Position numbers and translations under genes: made by a program. Source: an uncultured Clostridia bacterium (GTDB lineage: Bacteria > Bacillota_A > Clostridia > Oscillospirales > Oscillospiraceae). Taken from it: DNA of 15,201 nt. Positions 1 to 7,777 of the stretch are shown here, piece after piece. The stretch covers positions 1-15,201 of the forward strand of contig CAMZIX010000019.1 in NCBI GenBank assembly GCA_947307375.1, given 5' to 3'. The notes beneath the pieces were generated by a model. It was not told where the DNA came from. It made no database searches and saw only the letters and a program-made list of their open reading frames with translations. Within the stretch, counting starts at the first letter, position 1; each line of letters opens with the position of its first letter.

Positions 1-1757
1 ATGACGATGTTGGAATAGATATCCCCCTGGAAGAGGCTGCCGTTCTGCATCACGGTGCCGATCCTGCGGCGCAGAGAGCCCAGATCCAGCCCTGCCAGGT
101 CCCTGCCGTCGTAATAGATCGCGCCGCGCTCCGGCTTTTCAAAGCCCAGCAGCAGCCGCAGCAGCGTGCTTTTGCCGCAGCCCGTCGTGCCGACGATCGC
201 CACGTATTCGCCCGCCCTGATCTTCAGGCTCATGCCGTCGATCACATAGGGCATGCTCTCGCGGTATCGGAAGCAGACGTTCGACAGTTCGATATTGCCG
301 GACAGGCGGGTGACCATAGCCTTGTGCTCGGCAGATTCCGGCTCGGTCTTCAGGATGGGCTCCGCCATTTCGAGGATCGGCCTGATCTGCGCCACTGTGA
401 GCGCCACGCCGCTGAGCGCCGAAAAAGCGCCCATCACCATGCCGAAGGCGGAGTTGAATGCCAGATACTCCGAAGGCGTCACATGCGTTTTTACCGCAAG
501 GTCATACAGCAGGATAGTGCCTGCCAGGCCGACCGCTGTGCCGATCACGCCGCTGATCTTCAAGAACAGAGGCGGATTGTAGTTCAGCTCGGCCACGTCC
601 GAATAGGAGCGCGCCCAACGGGCAAAAGCCCGCTTTTCCGCACCGGCGAGCTTGATCTTCTGCACGCCGTTGATGAGCGCGTAGCTCAAGCCCTCGTTCT
701 TTGCGCCGAGCTCCATGGCCTGCCGGCTGATCTTTGTCTGCAGCAGCGCGGCGATCACGCTGAGGGCCACGATGAGCAGGATGATCGCCAGCGCCGGAAG
801 GACCAGAGCAGGCGCATAGCGGAAAATCTCCGTAATGTACAGCAGACTCAGCACCGAGCTCAGTCCCAGGGACAGAACGCCGCCCAGCAGCTTGCTGCAC
901 AGCTGGTTGACCGCGCCGAAGCGGCTGGACAGTTCGCCGGAGGAGTAGCTGCGGAAGAAGTCGGCGGGCAGGTTCAGCACCCGCATCATCACCGCAGCCT
1001 CCACAGGCAGCGAGGTCTTGGTCTGGATGCGGTTCAACATCAGCTCCCGCATGCTGGAAATCAGCTGCATGGAAACGATGGTGCAGACTGTGAACACCGC
1101 GGCGCCCGTCAGCATGGCGAGGCTGCTGCGCTCCAGCACAACGCCGGTCAGCGCGCGCGTGATGCGCGGCATCAGCATGCCGACCAGCGTGACCAGCAGC
1201 GTCAGGCCGGTGAGCATCAGTCCGTCGCCGAGGCTCAGGCAGTCTTTCATATAAAGCAGCAGATCCGGGATGCCCAGCTTTTTGAGCGGCAGCGGCCGGT
1301 AGAAACAGACCGCATCCTCCGCAAACTGCTTCGCCGTCCGGCGGTCCAGCGACCGCCATTCGCCGCTCGTCGGGTCGAGGAAGCGGTAGCCCATAAAGGG
1401 CTTCGGCAGCAGAGCAACCGGCAGCCTCTCCTCCCCGTAATAGCCCAGCATCGGTCCGAAGGAGTCCCGGTACCAGTTTTCCTCCAGGCGGACGTTCCGC
1501 CGCATGATCCCATGCGGACGCAGGCAGTATTCCAGCTGCTCGTCGGCGTCCGTCAGGTTTTCGGGGATCTCCGCGGGCTTGATATGATAATGCTTCAGGA
1601 TCTCGCCGATGGCCGCCTTGGCGACGATGCGCTCCTTGTTGAGGGCGCCCGCGCCGGGCCTGCCCAGCACCACGGAGGCCATGCGGAAAATGGAGTCTTC
1701 GAACACTTCCTGATCCTTCTGCTTGCGCAAGCGGATCTGGTCGTCAAACCAACTCAT
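1..1757 (-). CDS. NHLP-type bacteriocin ABC transporter, permease/ATPase (ABC2 type), 3' end cut by window edge
   Basis: Membrane ABC exporter of the kind paired with NHLP-leader RiPP systems. The 585 visible residues begin with a soluble region of about 160 residues that has no C39 peptidase motif. A six-helix type membrane domain follows (about 165-455), then the start of the ATPase domain with Walker A GTTGCGKST near residue 523 and a Q-loop near 571. The ABC signature and Walker B lie beyond the left edge, so the gene is partial, not broken. The ATG at 1757 sits behind a GAGGAGG ribosome site, 14 nt after the stop of the C39-type exporter gene, so the two are cotranscribed and probably form one exporter. 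In the NHLM_micro_ABC2 family, as I recall it, the N-terminal domain replaces the peptidase. The family call is secure; the exact substrate is unknown. Confidence 0.88.
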   Translation of the reverse strand, partial: MSWFDDQIRLRKQKDQEVFEDSIFRMASVVLGRPGAGALNKERIVAKAAIGEILKHYHIKPAEIPENLTDADEQLEYCLRPHGIMRRNVRLEENWYRDSFGPMLGYYGEERLPVALLPKPFMGYRFLDPTSGEWRSLDRRTAKQFAEDAVCFYRPLPLKKLGIPDLLLYMKDCLSLGDGLMLTGLTLLVTLVGMLMPRITRALTGVVLERSSLAMLTGAAVFTVCTIVSMQLISSMRELMLNRIQTKTSLPVEAAVMMRVLNLPADFFRSYSSGELSSRFGAVNQLCSKLLGGVLSLGLSSVLSLLYITEIFRYAPALVLPALAIILLIVALSVIAALLQTKISRQAMELGAKNEGLSYALINGVQKIKLAGAEKRAFARWARSYSDVAELNYNPPLFLKISGVIGTAVGLAGTILLYDLAVKTHVTPSEYLAFNSAFGMVMGAFSALSGVALTVAQIRPILEMAEPILKTEPESAEHKAMVTRLSGNIELSNVCFRYRESMPYVIDGMSLKIRAGEYVAIVGTTGCGKSTLLRLLLGFEKPERGAIYYDGRDLAGLDLGSLRRRIGTVMQNGSLFQGDIYSNIV

Positions 1758-1771
1758 TGTCGCCCACCTCC

Positions 1772-3952
1772 TCAATCGCTCGTGATGAGCTCGGCATAGG
1801 CGCCGCCCTTGGCGTAGAGCTCATCATGCGTGCCGCGCTCCACGACCCGGCCCTTGTCAAGCACGATGATCTCGTCGCAGTCGCGGATCGTGGACAGGCG
1901 GTGCGCGATGACGATGCAGCTGATGCCGCGGTCCCGGATCGCCTTGACCAGCTCGTATTCCGTCAGCGCATCCAGCGCGGAGGTCGCCTCGTCAAGGATG
2001 ATCAGGGTCGGATCCTGCGCCAGCACGCGGGCGATCTCCAGGCGCTGCCGCTGGCCGCCGGAGAGATCCTTGCCGCCCTCGGTGAGCCTGCCCTGGAAGC
2101 CGCCGTCGCGGGCCATGATATCGTCATAGATCTGGGCGTCGCGCGCGGCGAGGATCACCTCGAAGTCTTCGATCGAGCTGTCCCACATTTTGATATTGTT
2201 GGAGATCGTGTCCTCAAAAAGGATGATGTCCTGATCCACCACCGCCACCGAACCGGTGAAGACGCTGCGGTCGATCTCCGCCATCGGCTTGCCGTCAAAG
2301 AGGATCTCGCCGCTCCAGGGCTGGTAGAGCCCGGAAATCAGCTTGGACAGCGTGCTTTTGCCGCAGCCGGAGCTGCCGACGAAGGCCACCCGGCTGCCGG
2401 GCTTCATGTGCAGGGAGAAGTCCTCGATCAGAGGCGGAGCAAGGCGGGAATAGCCGAAGCTGACGTTCCGCAGTTTCAGCTCGCCGGAGAGTTTGGCGTA
2501 GTCCGCCGTCTCGGACAGCGGTGTGTCGGAATAGGCGGGATCCTCGGGATACTCCATCACATCCTCGACGCGCTCCATCTCGGTGCGCATCTCCTGGATG
2601 GACTGGCCCGCGCTGATCAGCATCATGGCCGGCGCCATAAAGGCGCTCAGAAAGCCCTGGAAGCTCATGATCATACCAATGGTAAAGCGGCCCTGCATGG
2701 CCTGGTAAACGCCGAGGATGAGTACCGAAGCGCCGGCCAGGGAGCTCAGCAGCGCGGGGATCATGCCAAGGTACTGGTTGAGCCGGGCATAACGGATCTC
2801 GCCGGCGTTGACCGAGGCCTGATAACCGGACCATTTCTGGAAAAAGCCGTTTTCCGCGCCGCTGGATTTGATGGTCTCCACCATCTGGATGCCGGATACG
2901 GTGGTAGAAGCGAGCTTGCCGCTGTCGCGCATCTGGACGCGGGTGATGTTCACCCGCTTGCGGGAGATGATCCGGGAGACAATGAGATTGAGGATCGTCG
3001 TCGCCAGGCCAACGATGGTCAGAAGCACGCTGTAGCGCAGCATGACCACCAGATAAAAGACCATCATCCCCGTGTTCAGCAGCAGCGGAGCAAAGGTATT
3101 GACCAGCGTTCCGGCAATGGAGGCGTTGGTTCCCATGCGCTGCAGGATATCGCCAGACAGACGCTGGGTGAAAAACTCCATCGGCAGGCGCAGGAGCTTC
3201 CACATGAAGGCGCTGCTGCCCACGAGGTCCATTTTCCCGTTGATCTTCAGCGAATAAATCGCCTGGATCCAGCTGACAAGGATCTGCGCCAGGCCCATCA
3301 GCGCGAGCAGGCCGAGGAAGGGCGCCAGCAGCTCCCGGTTTTCCCCGGTCAGCAGCCGGTCAATGAAAAAGTTGGAAAACACGGGATTGATGATGCCGAA
3401 CAGCGAAGCGATCGCCGTGGAGAGCATCACGAAAGCCACCGCAGAGCCTGCGCCGAGCAGGCGCTTGCGGGCAAAGGCGAGAGTGCTCTTCGGCTTGCCG
3501 CCGGGCTGAAACGCCGGCCCCGGCTTGATCTGCAGGCAGATCCCGGTAAAGGAGCGATCAAACTCCTCCATGCCGACCTTCACTTCTCCGCGGGCGGGGT
3601 CGTTGAGGTAGGCGTATTTGCCTCGAAAGCCCTTGAAGACGACAAAGTGATTGAAATTCCAGTGAATGATGCAGGGGCAGGCGATCTCCTCCCGAAGCGC
3701 ATCGATCTCACAGCGGAAGCCATCGGCCTCAAAGCCGTAGTTCCTGGCTGCCAGCAGCACGTTCCGGGCGTTGGAGCCGTCGCGGGAGACACCGCAGTCC
3801 AGACGCACCTGCTCCAGCGGCACCCACTTGTCATAATAGGCCATGACCATCGCGAGCGCGGCGGCGCCGCATTCCAGCGCCTCCATCTGCATCACGACGG
3901 GGACCTTTACCAGTCCCCCGATCACCGGCCTTTTGAGACCTTTCTTTCCCAT
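1772..3952 (-). CDS. NHLP-type peptidase/permease/ATPase ABC exporter (C39 leader peptidase)
   Basis: A 726-residue bifunctional exporter that should cut the leader from a double-glycine-type precursor and move the product out of the cell. The N-terminal C39 cysteine peptidase shows the QMEALECGAAAL motif (Gln22 oxyanion, catalytic Cys28), His102 in WNFNHFVV and Asp118 in LNDPARG, so the catalytic set is complete. A membrane domain covers roughly 165-450. The ATPase has Walker A GSSGCGKST (about 526), signature LSGGQ (about 630), Walker B LIILDE (about 650) and an H-loop His near 684. The ATG at 3952 is chosen because AAAGGGG precedes it and the protein then opens MGKKGLKRPV, directly before the peptidase core. 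A longer in-frame reading to 4153 would overlap the upstream gene with unrelated basic residues. It lies between the HlyD-like gene (10-nt gap) and the second ABC gene (14-nt gap). It matches the NHLM_micro_ABC1 architecture. Confidence 0.94.
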   Translation of the reverse strand: MGKKGLKRPVIGGLVKVPVVMQMEALECGAAALAMVMAYYDKWVPLEQVRLDCGVSRDGSNARNVLLAARNYGFEADGFRCEIDALREEIACPCIIHWNFNHFVVFKGFRGKYAYLNDPARGEVKVGMEEFDRSFTGICLQIKPGPAFQPGGKPKSTLAFARKRLLGAGSAVAFVMLSTAIASLFGIINPVFSNFFIDRLLTGENRELLAPFLGLLALMGLAQILVSWIQAIYSLKINGKMDLVGSSAFMWKLLRLPMEFFTQRLSGDILQRMGTNASIAGTLVNTFAPLLLNTGMMVFYLVVMLRYSVLLTIVGLATTILNLIVSRIISRKRVNITRVQMRDSGKLASTTVSGIQMVETIKSSGAENGFFQKWSGYQASVNAGEIRYARLNQYLGMIPALLSSLAGASVLILGVYQAMQGRFTIGMIMSFQGFLSAFMAPAMMLISAGQSIQEMRTEMERVEDVMEYPEDPAYSDTPLSETADYAKLSGELKLRNVSFGYSRLAPPLIEDFSLHMKPGSRVAFVGSSGCGKSTLSKLISGLYQPWSGEILFDGKPMAEIDRSVFTGSVAVVDQDIILFEDTISNNIKMWDSSIEDFEVILAARDAQIYDDIMARDGGFQGRLTEGGKDLSGGQRQRLEIARVLAQDPTLIILDEATSALDALTEYELVKAIRDRGISCIVIAHRLSTIRDCDEIIVLDKGRVVERGTHDELYAKGGAYAELITSD

Positions 3953-3962
3953 GGCAGCCCCT

Positions 3963-4379
3963 TTATCGGAACAGCAGGCGCAGGATCTGCGTCTGCTTAT
4001 ACTGTACGCCGGCCTCGTATACGCCGTCGGCCAGATCGGTGTCGGCCAGGGCAAAGACGCCCTGCTCGTCACGGCCGAGACTGCGGATCTCGGTGCTGCT
4101 GTCCCCGATCGTGACGCGCATGCCGGGCTCCAGGTTATTCGCCGCTCTTTCATCGTCGAAACGGAGCGTCATGCTCCCGCCGGAGACCTCGGCGCTGCCG
4201 TAGGCCACACTGTCGATATAAGTAAAGGAGCCCCAGACCAGCAGCCCGACCAGAAGCAGGATCACAGCCGTCAGCAGCAGCCAGACGCTGGGATTGGTGA
4301 CGCGCAGAGTCTGATTCAGCTGTTCCGGAGATTCGATCCGCTCCAGGCTTTCCTTGCGGTAAAGGCGTACGTGTTCCAT
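3963..4379 (-). CDS. Short HlyD-like NHLP bacteriocin secretion accessory protein
   Basis: A 138-residue membrane protein that is probably the membrane-fusion/adaptor partner of the two downstream ABC exporters. The N-terminus (RLYRKESLERIESPEQLNQ) resembles the start of NHLP-system HlyD proteins. One strong membrane helix spans about 32-54. A small extracytoplasmic region follows, with a beta-barrel-like stretch (LEPGMRVTIGD, about 84-93). The long coiled-coil hairpin typical of HlyD/MFP proteins is absent, so this is a minimal form. The reading frame is clean and ends at a normal stop, so I see no frameshift. The ATG has a strong AAGGAGGAG site. The gene lies 50 nt after the VanX-like gene and 10 nt before the C39 exporter. 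Assignment rests on the N-terminal resemblance and the context. Confidence 0.78.
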   Translation of the reverse strand: MEHVRLYRKESLERIESPEQLNQTLRVTNPSVWLLLTAVILLLVGLLVWGSFTYIDSVAYGSAEVSGGSMTLRFDDERAANNLEPGMRVTIGDSSTEIRSLGRDEQGVFALADTDLADGVYEAGVQYKQTQILRLLFR

Positions 4380-4393
4380 GTTCGCTCCTCCTT

Positions 4394-4416
4394 GCCTGTC
4401 CCGTTCGGGGTCAGGC
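4394..4416 (-). promoter_or_regulatory. Intercistronic hairpin just upstream of the HlyD-like gene
   Basis: Inverted repeat: 5-bp stem GCCTG/CAGGC, one symmetric mismatch, 3 further pairs (CCC/GGG) and a 5-nt loop. On the transcript it ends a few nucleotides before the AAGGAGGAG ribosome site of the HlyD-like gene. It is not followed by a U-run, so it is not a normal terminator. It could affect translation or mRNA processing between the regulatory and export halves of the operon. Its function is inferred only. Confidence 0.35.
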
Positions 4417-4429
4417 CATGATCTCGTTG

Positions 4430-5089
4430 TTATCTCCTCAGATAGGCTGAGGAGACCGGGAAATTGAAATAGGTGTCCGGATAGGGCTCATCCCCCAGGG
4501 AGAAATGCCACCATTCGCAGTCAATCGGCCGGAAGCCGCTGCGCAGCATAGCCCGCCGCAGGATCATGCGGTTTTCATACTGCTCATCGCTGATCCCGCG
4601 GTAATCCGGGTGCGAAATCTCGCTGAACAGATCGAAGGGGCCGCCCATGTCCAGTTCCTTCCCGGTCTGCATGTCCAGCAGCGTCAGATCCACCGCGCTG
4701 CCGCGGCTGTGGCTGGACTGCTTGGCAATATAGCCGCGGACGAACAGCTCCTGCTTCTCCAGGTCCGGGTAGAAGTAGGGCTTCATGCGAACGTCCTGAT
4801 CCTCGATGCCCCAGAGGACAAAGTGCTTTACCGCGCAGGCCGGGCGGTAGGCGTCAAACACCTTCAGGCGATAGCCCTGCACGAGCAACTCGCTGCTGAC
4901 AGCCTTGAGCGCCCGCGCCGCCTCGATAGTCAGCAGCGCGCAGGGCTCCTCATAGCCGTCGATCCGGTCGCCGATGAAGTTGTAGCTCGAATAGTAGCGG
5001 ATCTCCTGCACGATCTGCGGCACATAATCCGCCAGCAGCACAAAGCCCGAGGGATCCATGGTCGGATCGTTCCTGTATTCCGTTCTCAT
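4430..5089 (-). CDS. D-alanyl-D-alanine dipeptidase (VanX-like, peptidase family M15D)
   Basis: A 219-residue zinc dipeptidase expected to split D-Ala-D-Ala, the cell-wall precursor dipeptide. The zinc-site motif SxHxxGxAxD is present as SSHSRGSAVD (His127, Asp134). The EWWHF motif supplies the catalytic Glu192 and third zinc ligand His195. The DAYRP motif holds Arg82, the equivalent of the substrate/transition-state arginine of VanX. No signal peptide is visible, so it should act in the cytoplasm. The ATG at 5089 has a GAGGA site; an internal ATG at 5059 lacks one as good. The gene starts 13 nt after the SpoIIE phosphatase gene and is followed by the exporter genes. No vanHA, vanR/S or van ligase gene is nearby, so this is unlikely to be a vancomycin cassette. 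It may recycle wall dipeptide or protect against a cell-wall-active product. Family call firm, role uncertain. Confidence 0.93.
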   Translation of the reverse strand: MRTEYRNDPTMDPSGFVLLADYVPQIVQEIRYYSSYNFIGDRIDGYEEPCALLTIEAARALKAVSSELLVQGYRLKVFDAYRPACAVKHFVLWGIEDQDVRMKPYFYPDLEKQELFVRGYIAKQSSHSRGSAVDLTLLDMQTGKELDMGGPFDLFSEISHPDYRGISDEQYENRMILRRAMLRSGFRPIDCEWWHFSLGDEPYPDTYFNFPVSSAYLRR

Positions 5090-5102
5090 GCGCGTTCCTC
5101 TG

Positions 5103-7277
5103 TCAGTTCTCTGCTTCCTGTCTGCCCTTATACTCCAGGCAGAGCATGGTCAGATCGTCAAACTGCTCCGCATCCTTCACGAAGGCGTTGACCGCCTCGT
5201 GCACCTTGTCCAGAATGCGTCCCGGCCCGGCCTCCGGCTCCTCGTTGAGCGCGGCGAGCATCCGCTCCGTGCCGAACATGCGGTTTTCCGCGTCCGTCGC
5301 CTCGGGTACGCCGTCCGTATAGACGAAAAGCTTGGCCCCGGGTTCCATCTGCAGCTCATATTCCTTGTATTTTGAGCCCTTAATGCCGCCAAGCACAAGC
5401 CCGTGCTTATCCCGGTAGAGCTCAAAGCGGCCGTTCGGCTGCTTGATCACCGGATACTCATGCCCGGCGTTGGATGCCGTAAGCCTGCCGGTGGACAGCT
5501 CCAGGATCCCGATCCATACGGTAACGAACATTTCCACCTGGTTGTTGGAGCACAGGGCCTCGTTGGTCTTGGCCAGGATCTCCGAGGCGGATTTGCCCAG
5601 CATGGCGCAGCTCTGCAGGATGGTCTTGGCGATCATCATGAACAGCGCCGCCGGCACGCCCTTGCCCGACACGTCTGCGATCACCAGGCCGAGATGATCC
5701 TCGTCGATCAGGAAGAAGTCGTAGAAGTCGCCGCCGACCTCCTTGGCGGGGGTCATGGTGGCGTAAATATCGAATTCCTTGCGGTGCGGATAGGGAGGGA
5801 ACACGTGCGGCAGCATACTGTTCTGGATCTGGCTGGCCATGCTCAGTTCCGTGCTGACGCGCTCCTTTTCCCGCGTGATCTGGGTAATGTCTTCGACGTA
5901 TTGCTTGGTTTTCTTCGACAGGTCGTCAAAGGCCTCGGCCAGCACCTCGATCTCGTCGTTGGTCCGGAAGCTGTCCTGCATCTCGAACAGCTCGCCGGTC
6001 TGGCTGCTCCGGATGATGCTCTTCGTCATATCCTCGATCGGCTTGACGATCCTGCTGGCGGCGTACAGCGCCATCATGGCGCCCAGCGCCAGAACGGCGG
6101 CAATCATCCAGCCCGTCGTCTGTCTGATCCGCCCCGTGCTGGTTCTGAACCTGGCGCTCGCCTCCTCGTTGATCCGGTCGTACTCGGCGAGCATCAACTT
6201 CTCCGGCTGCTCGGTGGCTTCCTTGTCTACGATCGAAATGACCGCCCAGCCGACCGTGCGCATCGGGGCGCCGGCGGCGTAGTACTCCTTGTCCCGGATG
6301 GTGAGGATCCTGAGATCGGTCGTTTTGTGGAGGGCGTCCTCGATAAAATGCGCCAGCTCCCGGTTTCTGGAGTTGCGCAGATCCGTCGCAAGATCCGCCG
6401 CATCCGCCTTGAACAGCGTGTTGCCGGAGGGGGCGAGGATCACCTGGCCGCGATTGTTGATGACGACAGAGATCCCGGCGCTGTCCGAGGAAGTGCTCAA
6501 ATAGTCATGCATGCTGGAAAGAACGATGTCGATGCCGACGACGCCGACCAGTTTCCCTTCCACGATCACCGGCGCCGAGCAGGTGATCATCGGCACACCG
6601 CTGAACGCATCCCGCTCCATTCCCGTGAAATACAAGCCGCCGCTCCCGGCCGCGCCTTTATACCACGGTCTCTCCCGGACCTGGAACGGGATCGGTTTCC
6701 CGTTTTCGTCCAGCTTGCCTTTCGGCTTGGTATCGACGCAGAAGTCCGTACCGTCTGCCAGTCCGATGTAGCAGCCGTCGATCTTGTCGGAGCTTTTTAA
6801 CATCGCGATCATGGCGGCGCGCATATGTCCGACGACGGCAAGGTATTCGGACTCGGTATAATCGACGCCCTCTTCACACAGAACGTAAGCGGAGGGCGTC
6901 CCTTCCGTCGTAGGATCCGGAAGCCCGATCTCCGCCGGTTCGACCTGTGAACGTCTTTCGATCAGCTCCTTGGCCATTGCCTGGAGCATACGGGTGTCGT
7001 TCATGATCTCGGCGAAATCGTTGTCCGCGATCTTGGCCTGCTGGGCCGTTCTGCTGACGAGCGTGCTTTCCACGACTGCATGCATCGTCTCCTTCGAGGT
7101 CTGGGAGATCGCCTGCTGCTGCTCGGCTCTCGTCTCCCCCACGATGCTGGTCAGCATCCGGTTCTGATAGGCAGACACGCCCAGGAACACGGCGGCAGTC
7201 ACCGCCAGCATCGCGAGCACGAGCAGCACGGTTCTCTTCTGCAGGCCGCCGAAGGTCATGCCTAAAAACTTTTTCAA
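5103..7277 (-). CDS. Membrane sensor phosphatase: dCache - HAMP - SpoIIE/PP2C (RsbU-like)
   Basis: A 724-residue transmembrane receptor whose output is a PP2C-type phosphatase, expected to dephosphorylate a STAS anti-sigma antagonist. Numbering from the TTG: membrane helix about 16-36; extracytoplasmic dCache domain about 50-365 with RPWY at 203-206 and GIDIV around Asp250; second helix about 388-408; HAMP about 409-465. The SpoIIE phosphatase follows with EVGGDFYDF (Asp517), ADVSGKG (Asp535), YTDGVPEA (Asp655) and FDDLTML (Asp707/708), so the metal-binding acids are intact. I chose TTG at 7277 because it lies 13 nt after the STAS stop with GGGGGCGG upstream. ATG at 7259 is the alternative (718 aa). 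A longer TTG start at 7331 would overlap the STAS gene. It is cotranscribed with its likely substrate, the STAS protein. Confidence 0.92.
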   Translation of the reverse strand: MKKFLGMTFGGLQKRTVLLVLAMLAVTAAVFLGVSAYQNRMLTSIVGETRAEQQQAISQTSKETMHAVVESTLVSRTAQQAKIADNDFAEIMNDTRMLQAMAKELIERRSQVEPAEIGLPDPTTEGTPSAYVLCEEGVDYTESEYLAVVGHMRAAMIAMLKSSDKIDGCYIGLADGTDFCVDTKPKGKLDENGKPIPFQVRERPWYKGAAGSGGLYFTGMERDAFSGVPMITCSAPVIVEGKLVGVVGIDIVLSSMHDYLSTSSDSAGISVVINNRGQVILAPSGNTLFKADAADLATDLRNSRNRELAHFIEDALHKTTDLRILTIRDKEYYAAGAPMRTVGWAVISIVDKEATEQPEKLMLAEYDRINEEASARFRTSTGRIRQTTGWMIAAVLALGAMMALYAASRIVKPIEDMTKSIIRSSQTGELFEMQDSFRTNDEIEVLAEAFDDLSKKTKQYVEDITQITREKERVSTELSMASQIQNSMLPHVFPPYPHRKEFDIYATMTPAKEVGGDFYDFFLIDEDHLGLVIADVSGKGVPAALFMMIAKTILQSCAMLGKSASEILAKTNEALCSNNQVEMFVTVWIGILELSTGRLTASNAGHEYPVIKQPNGRFELYRDKHGLVLGGIKGSKYKEYELQMEPGAKLFVYTDGVPEATDAENRMFGTERMLAALNEEPEAGPGRILDKVHEAVNAFVKDAEQFDDLTMLCLEYKGRQEAEN

Positions 7278-7290
7278 CCCGCCGCCCCCG

Positions 7291-7590
7291 TTATTCGATC
7301 GTAAGAAGGTCAGAAAAGCCCGTGACTTCAAGGATCTCCATGACCGTCTCGTTCACGTTCAGCAGCTTCATGTCGCCCTTCCCGGACATGGCTTTCCAGG
7401 CGGTCAGCAGAACGCGCAGACCGGCCGAGGAAATGTAATCCAGCCCTGCCAGATCCAGGGTCAGAGAGTTGGCATCGGCGAGTTCATCCCTGAGATCATT
7501 TTCCAGCGTCGGAGACGAGATGGTATCGAGCCGTCCCTCCAGGGCATAGACCAGATTTCCGTCTTCGGCCGTCTTATTGATATTCAGCAT
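7291..7590 (-). CDS. STAS-domain anti-sigma factor antagonist (RsbV/SpoIIAA-like)
   Basis: A 99-residue single STAS domain. The motif DYISSAGLRVLL (51-62) matches the phospho-serine loop of SpoIIAA/RsbV proteins, with Ser55 (or Ser54) as the expected phosphorylation site. In this family the unphosphorylated form binds an anti-sigma kinase and frees a sigma factor or another partner; a PP2C/SpoIIE phosphatase reactivates it. That phosphatase is the next gene. The matching kinase is not in the window. The ATG has AAGGAG eight bases upstream. It is the first gene of the left operon, about 90 nt downstream of a putative promoter. The domain call is firm; the output partner is unknown. Confidence 0.93.
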   Translation of the reverse strand: MLNINKTAEDGNLVYALEGRLDTISSPTLENDLRDELADANSLTLDLAGLDYISSAGLRVLLTAWKAMSGKGDMKLLNVNETVMEILEVTGFSDLLTIE

Positions 7591-7619
7591 CGCACATTCT
7601 CCTTATCGATAATTCGTTT

Positions 7620-7633
7620 GATCTGTTCAGATC
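7620..7633. promoter_or_regulatory. Perfect dyad GATCTGTTCAGATC in the leader of the STAS operon
   Basis: Two 6-bp arms (GATCTG/CAGATC) separated by 2 nt form a perfect palindrome 30 nt upstream of the STAS start codon and downstream of the putative promoter. It could be an operator or a tiny RNA hairpin. A 14-bp dyad can arise by chance, so the call is tentative. Confidence 0.3.
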
Positions 7634-7679
7634 CCGCGGGCATGGCAGCAGCGCCCGTCAGGCAAAAAGTTTTCTATTT

Positions 7680-7711
7680 AGTATATCATATCTCCGCCGA
7701 ATAATCTACAA
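7680..7711 (-). promoter_or_regulatory. Putative promoter of the STAS-SpoIIE-NHLP operon
   Basis: On the minus strand the AT-rich block holds TATGAT (7685-7690) overlapping TATACT (7680-7685), both good -10 candidates. The nearest -35-like hexamer is TTGTAG (7706-7711), 15 nt before TATGAT or 20 nt before TATACT, so the -35 match is weak. It lies just after the terminator of the upstream operon and would leave a leader of about 80-90 nt before the STAS gene. A T-run precedes the -35. Confidence 0.5.
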
Positions 7712-7777
7712 AAAAACGACGGTTTTCACCGACCGCGGGCAATAATTTGTCCTGCTTTTCCGGGTTGTCGCCGCGCG

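Noticed and set aside
1757..4114. Long plus-strand ORF (785 codons), and similar ones at 324-1799, 5403-6800, 7956-9101, 11819-12901 and 12483-14528
   Set aside because: All lie antisense to well-recognised minus-strand genes. Their translations are His/Asp/Arg/Gln-rich, with no known motif, as expected for the reverse strand of GC-rich coding DNA.
3953..4153. N-terminal extension of the C39 exporter to 4153
   Set aside because: The added residues overlap the HlyD-like gene in another frame and are low-quality basic sequence; ATG at 3952 has a ribosome site and leads directly into the peptidase domain.
4430..5089. Vancomycin-resistance cassette
   Set aside because: Only the VanX-like gene is present; there is no VanH, VanA-type ligase, VanR or VanS nearby.
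7278..7331. Upstream TTG start at 7331 for the SpoIIE phosphatase
   Set aside because: It would overlap the STAS coding region by 41 nt; the TTG at 7277 (or ATG at 7259) after the STAS stop fits operon spacing better.
7710..7740. Second terminator (CGGT-GAAA-ACCG followed by T7 on the minus strand)
   Set aside because: The stem is only 4 bp before a mismatch and it lies 120 nt after a much stronger terminator; it may simply be part of the AT-rich promoter region.
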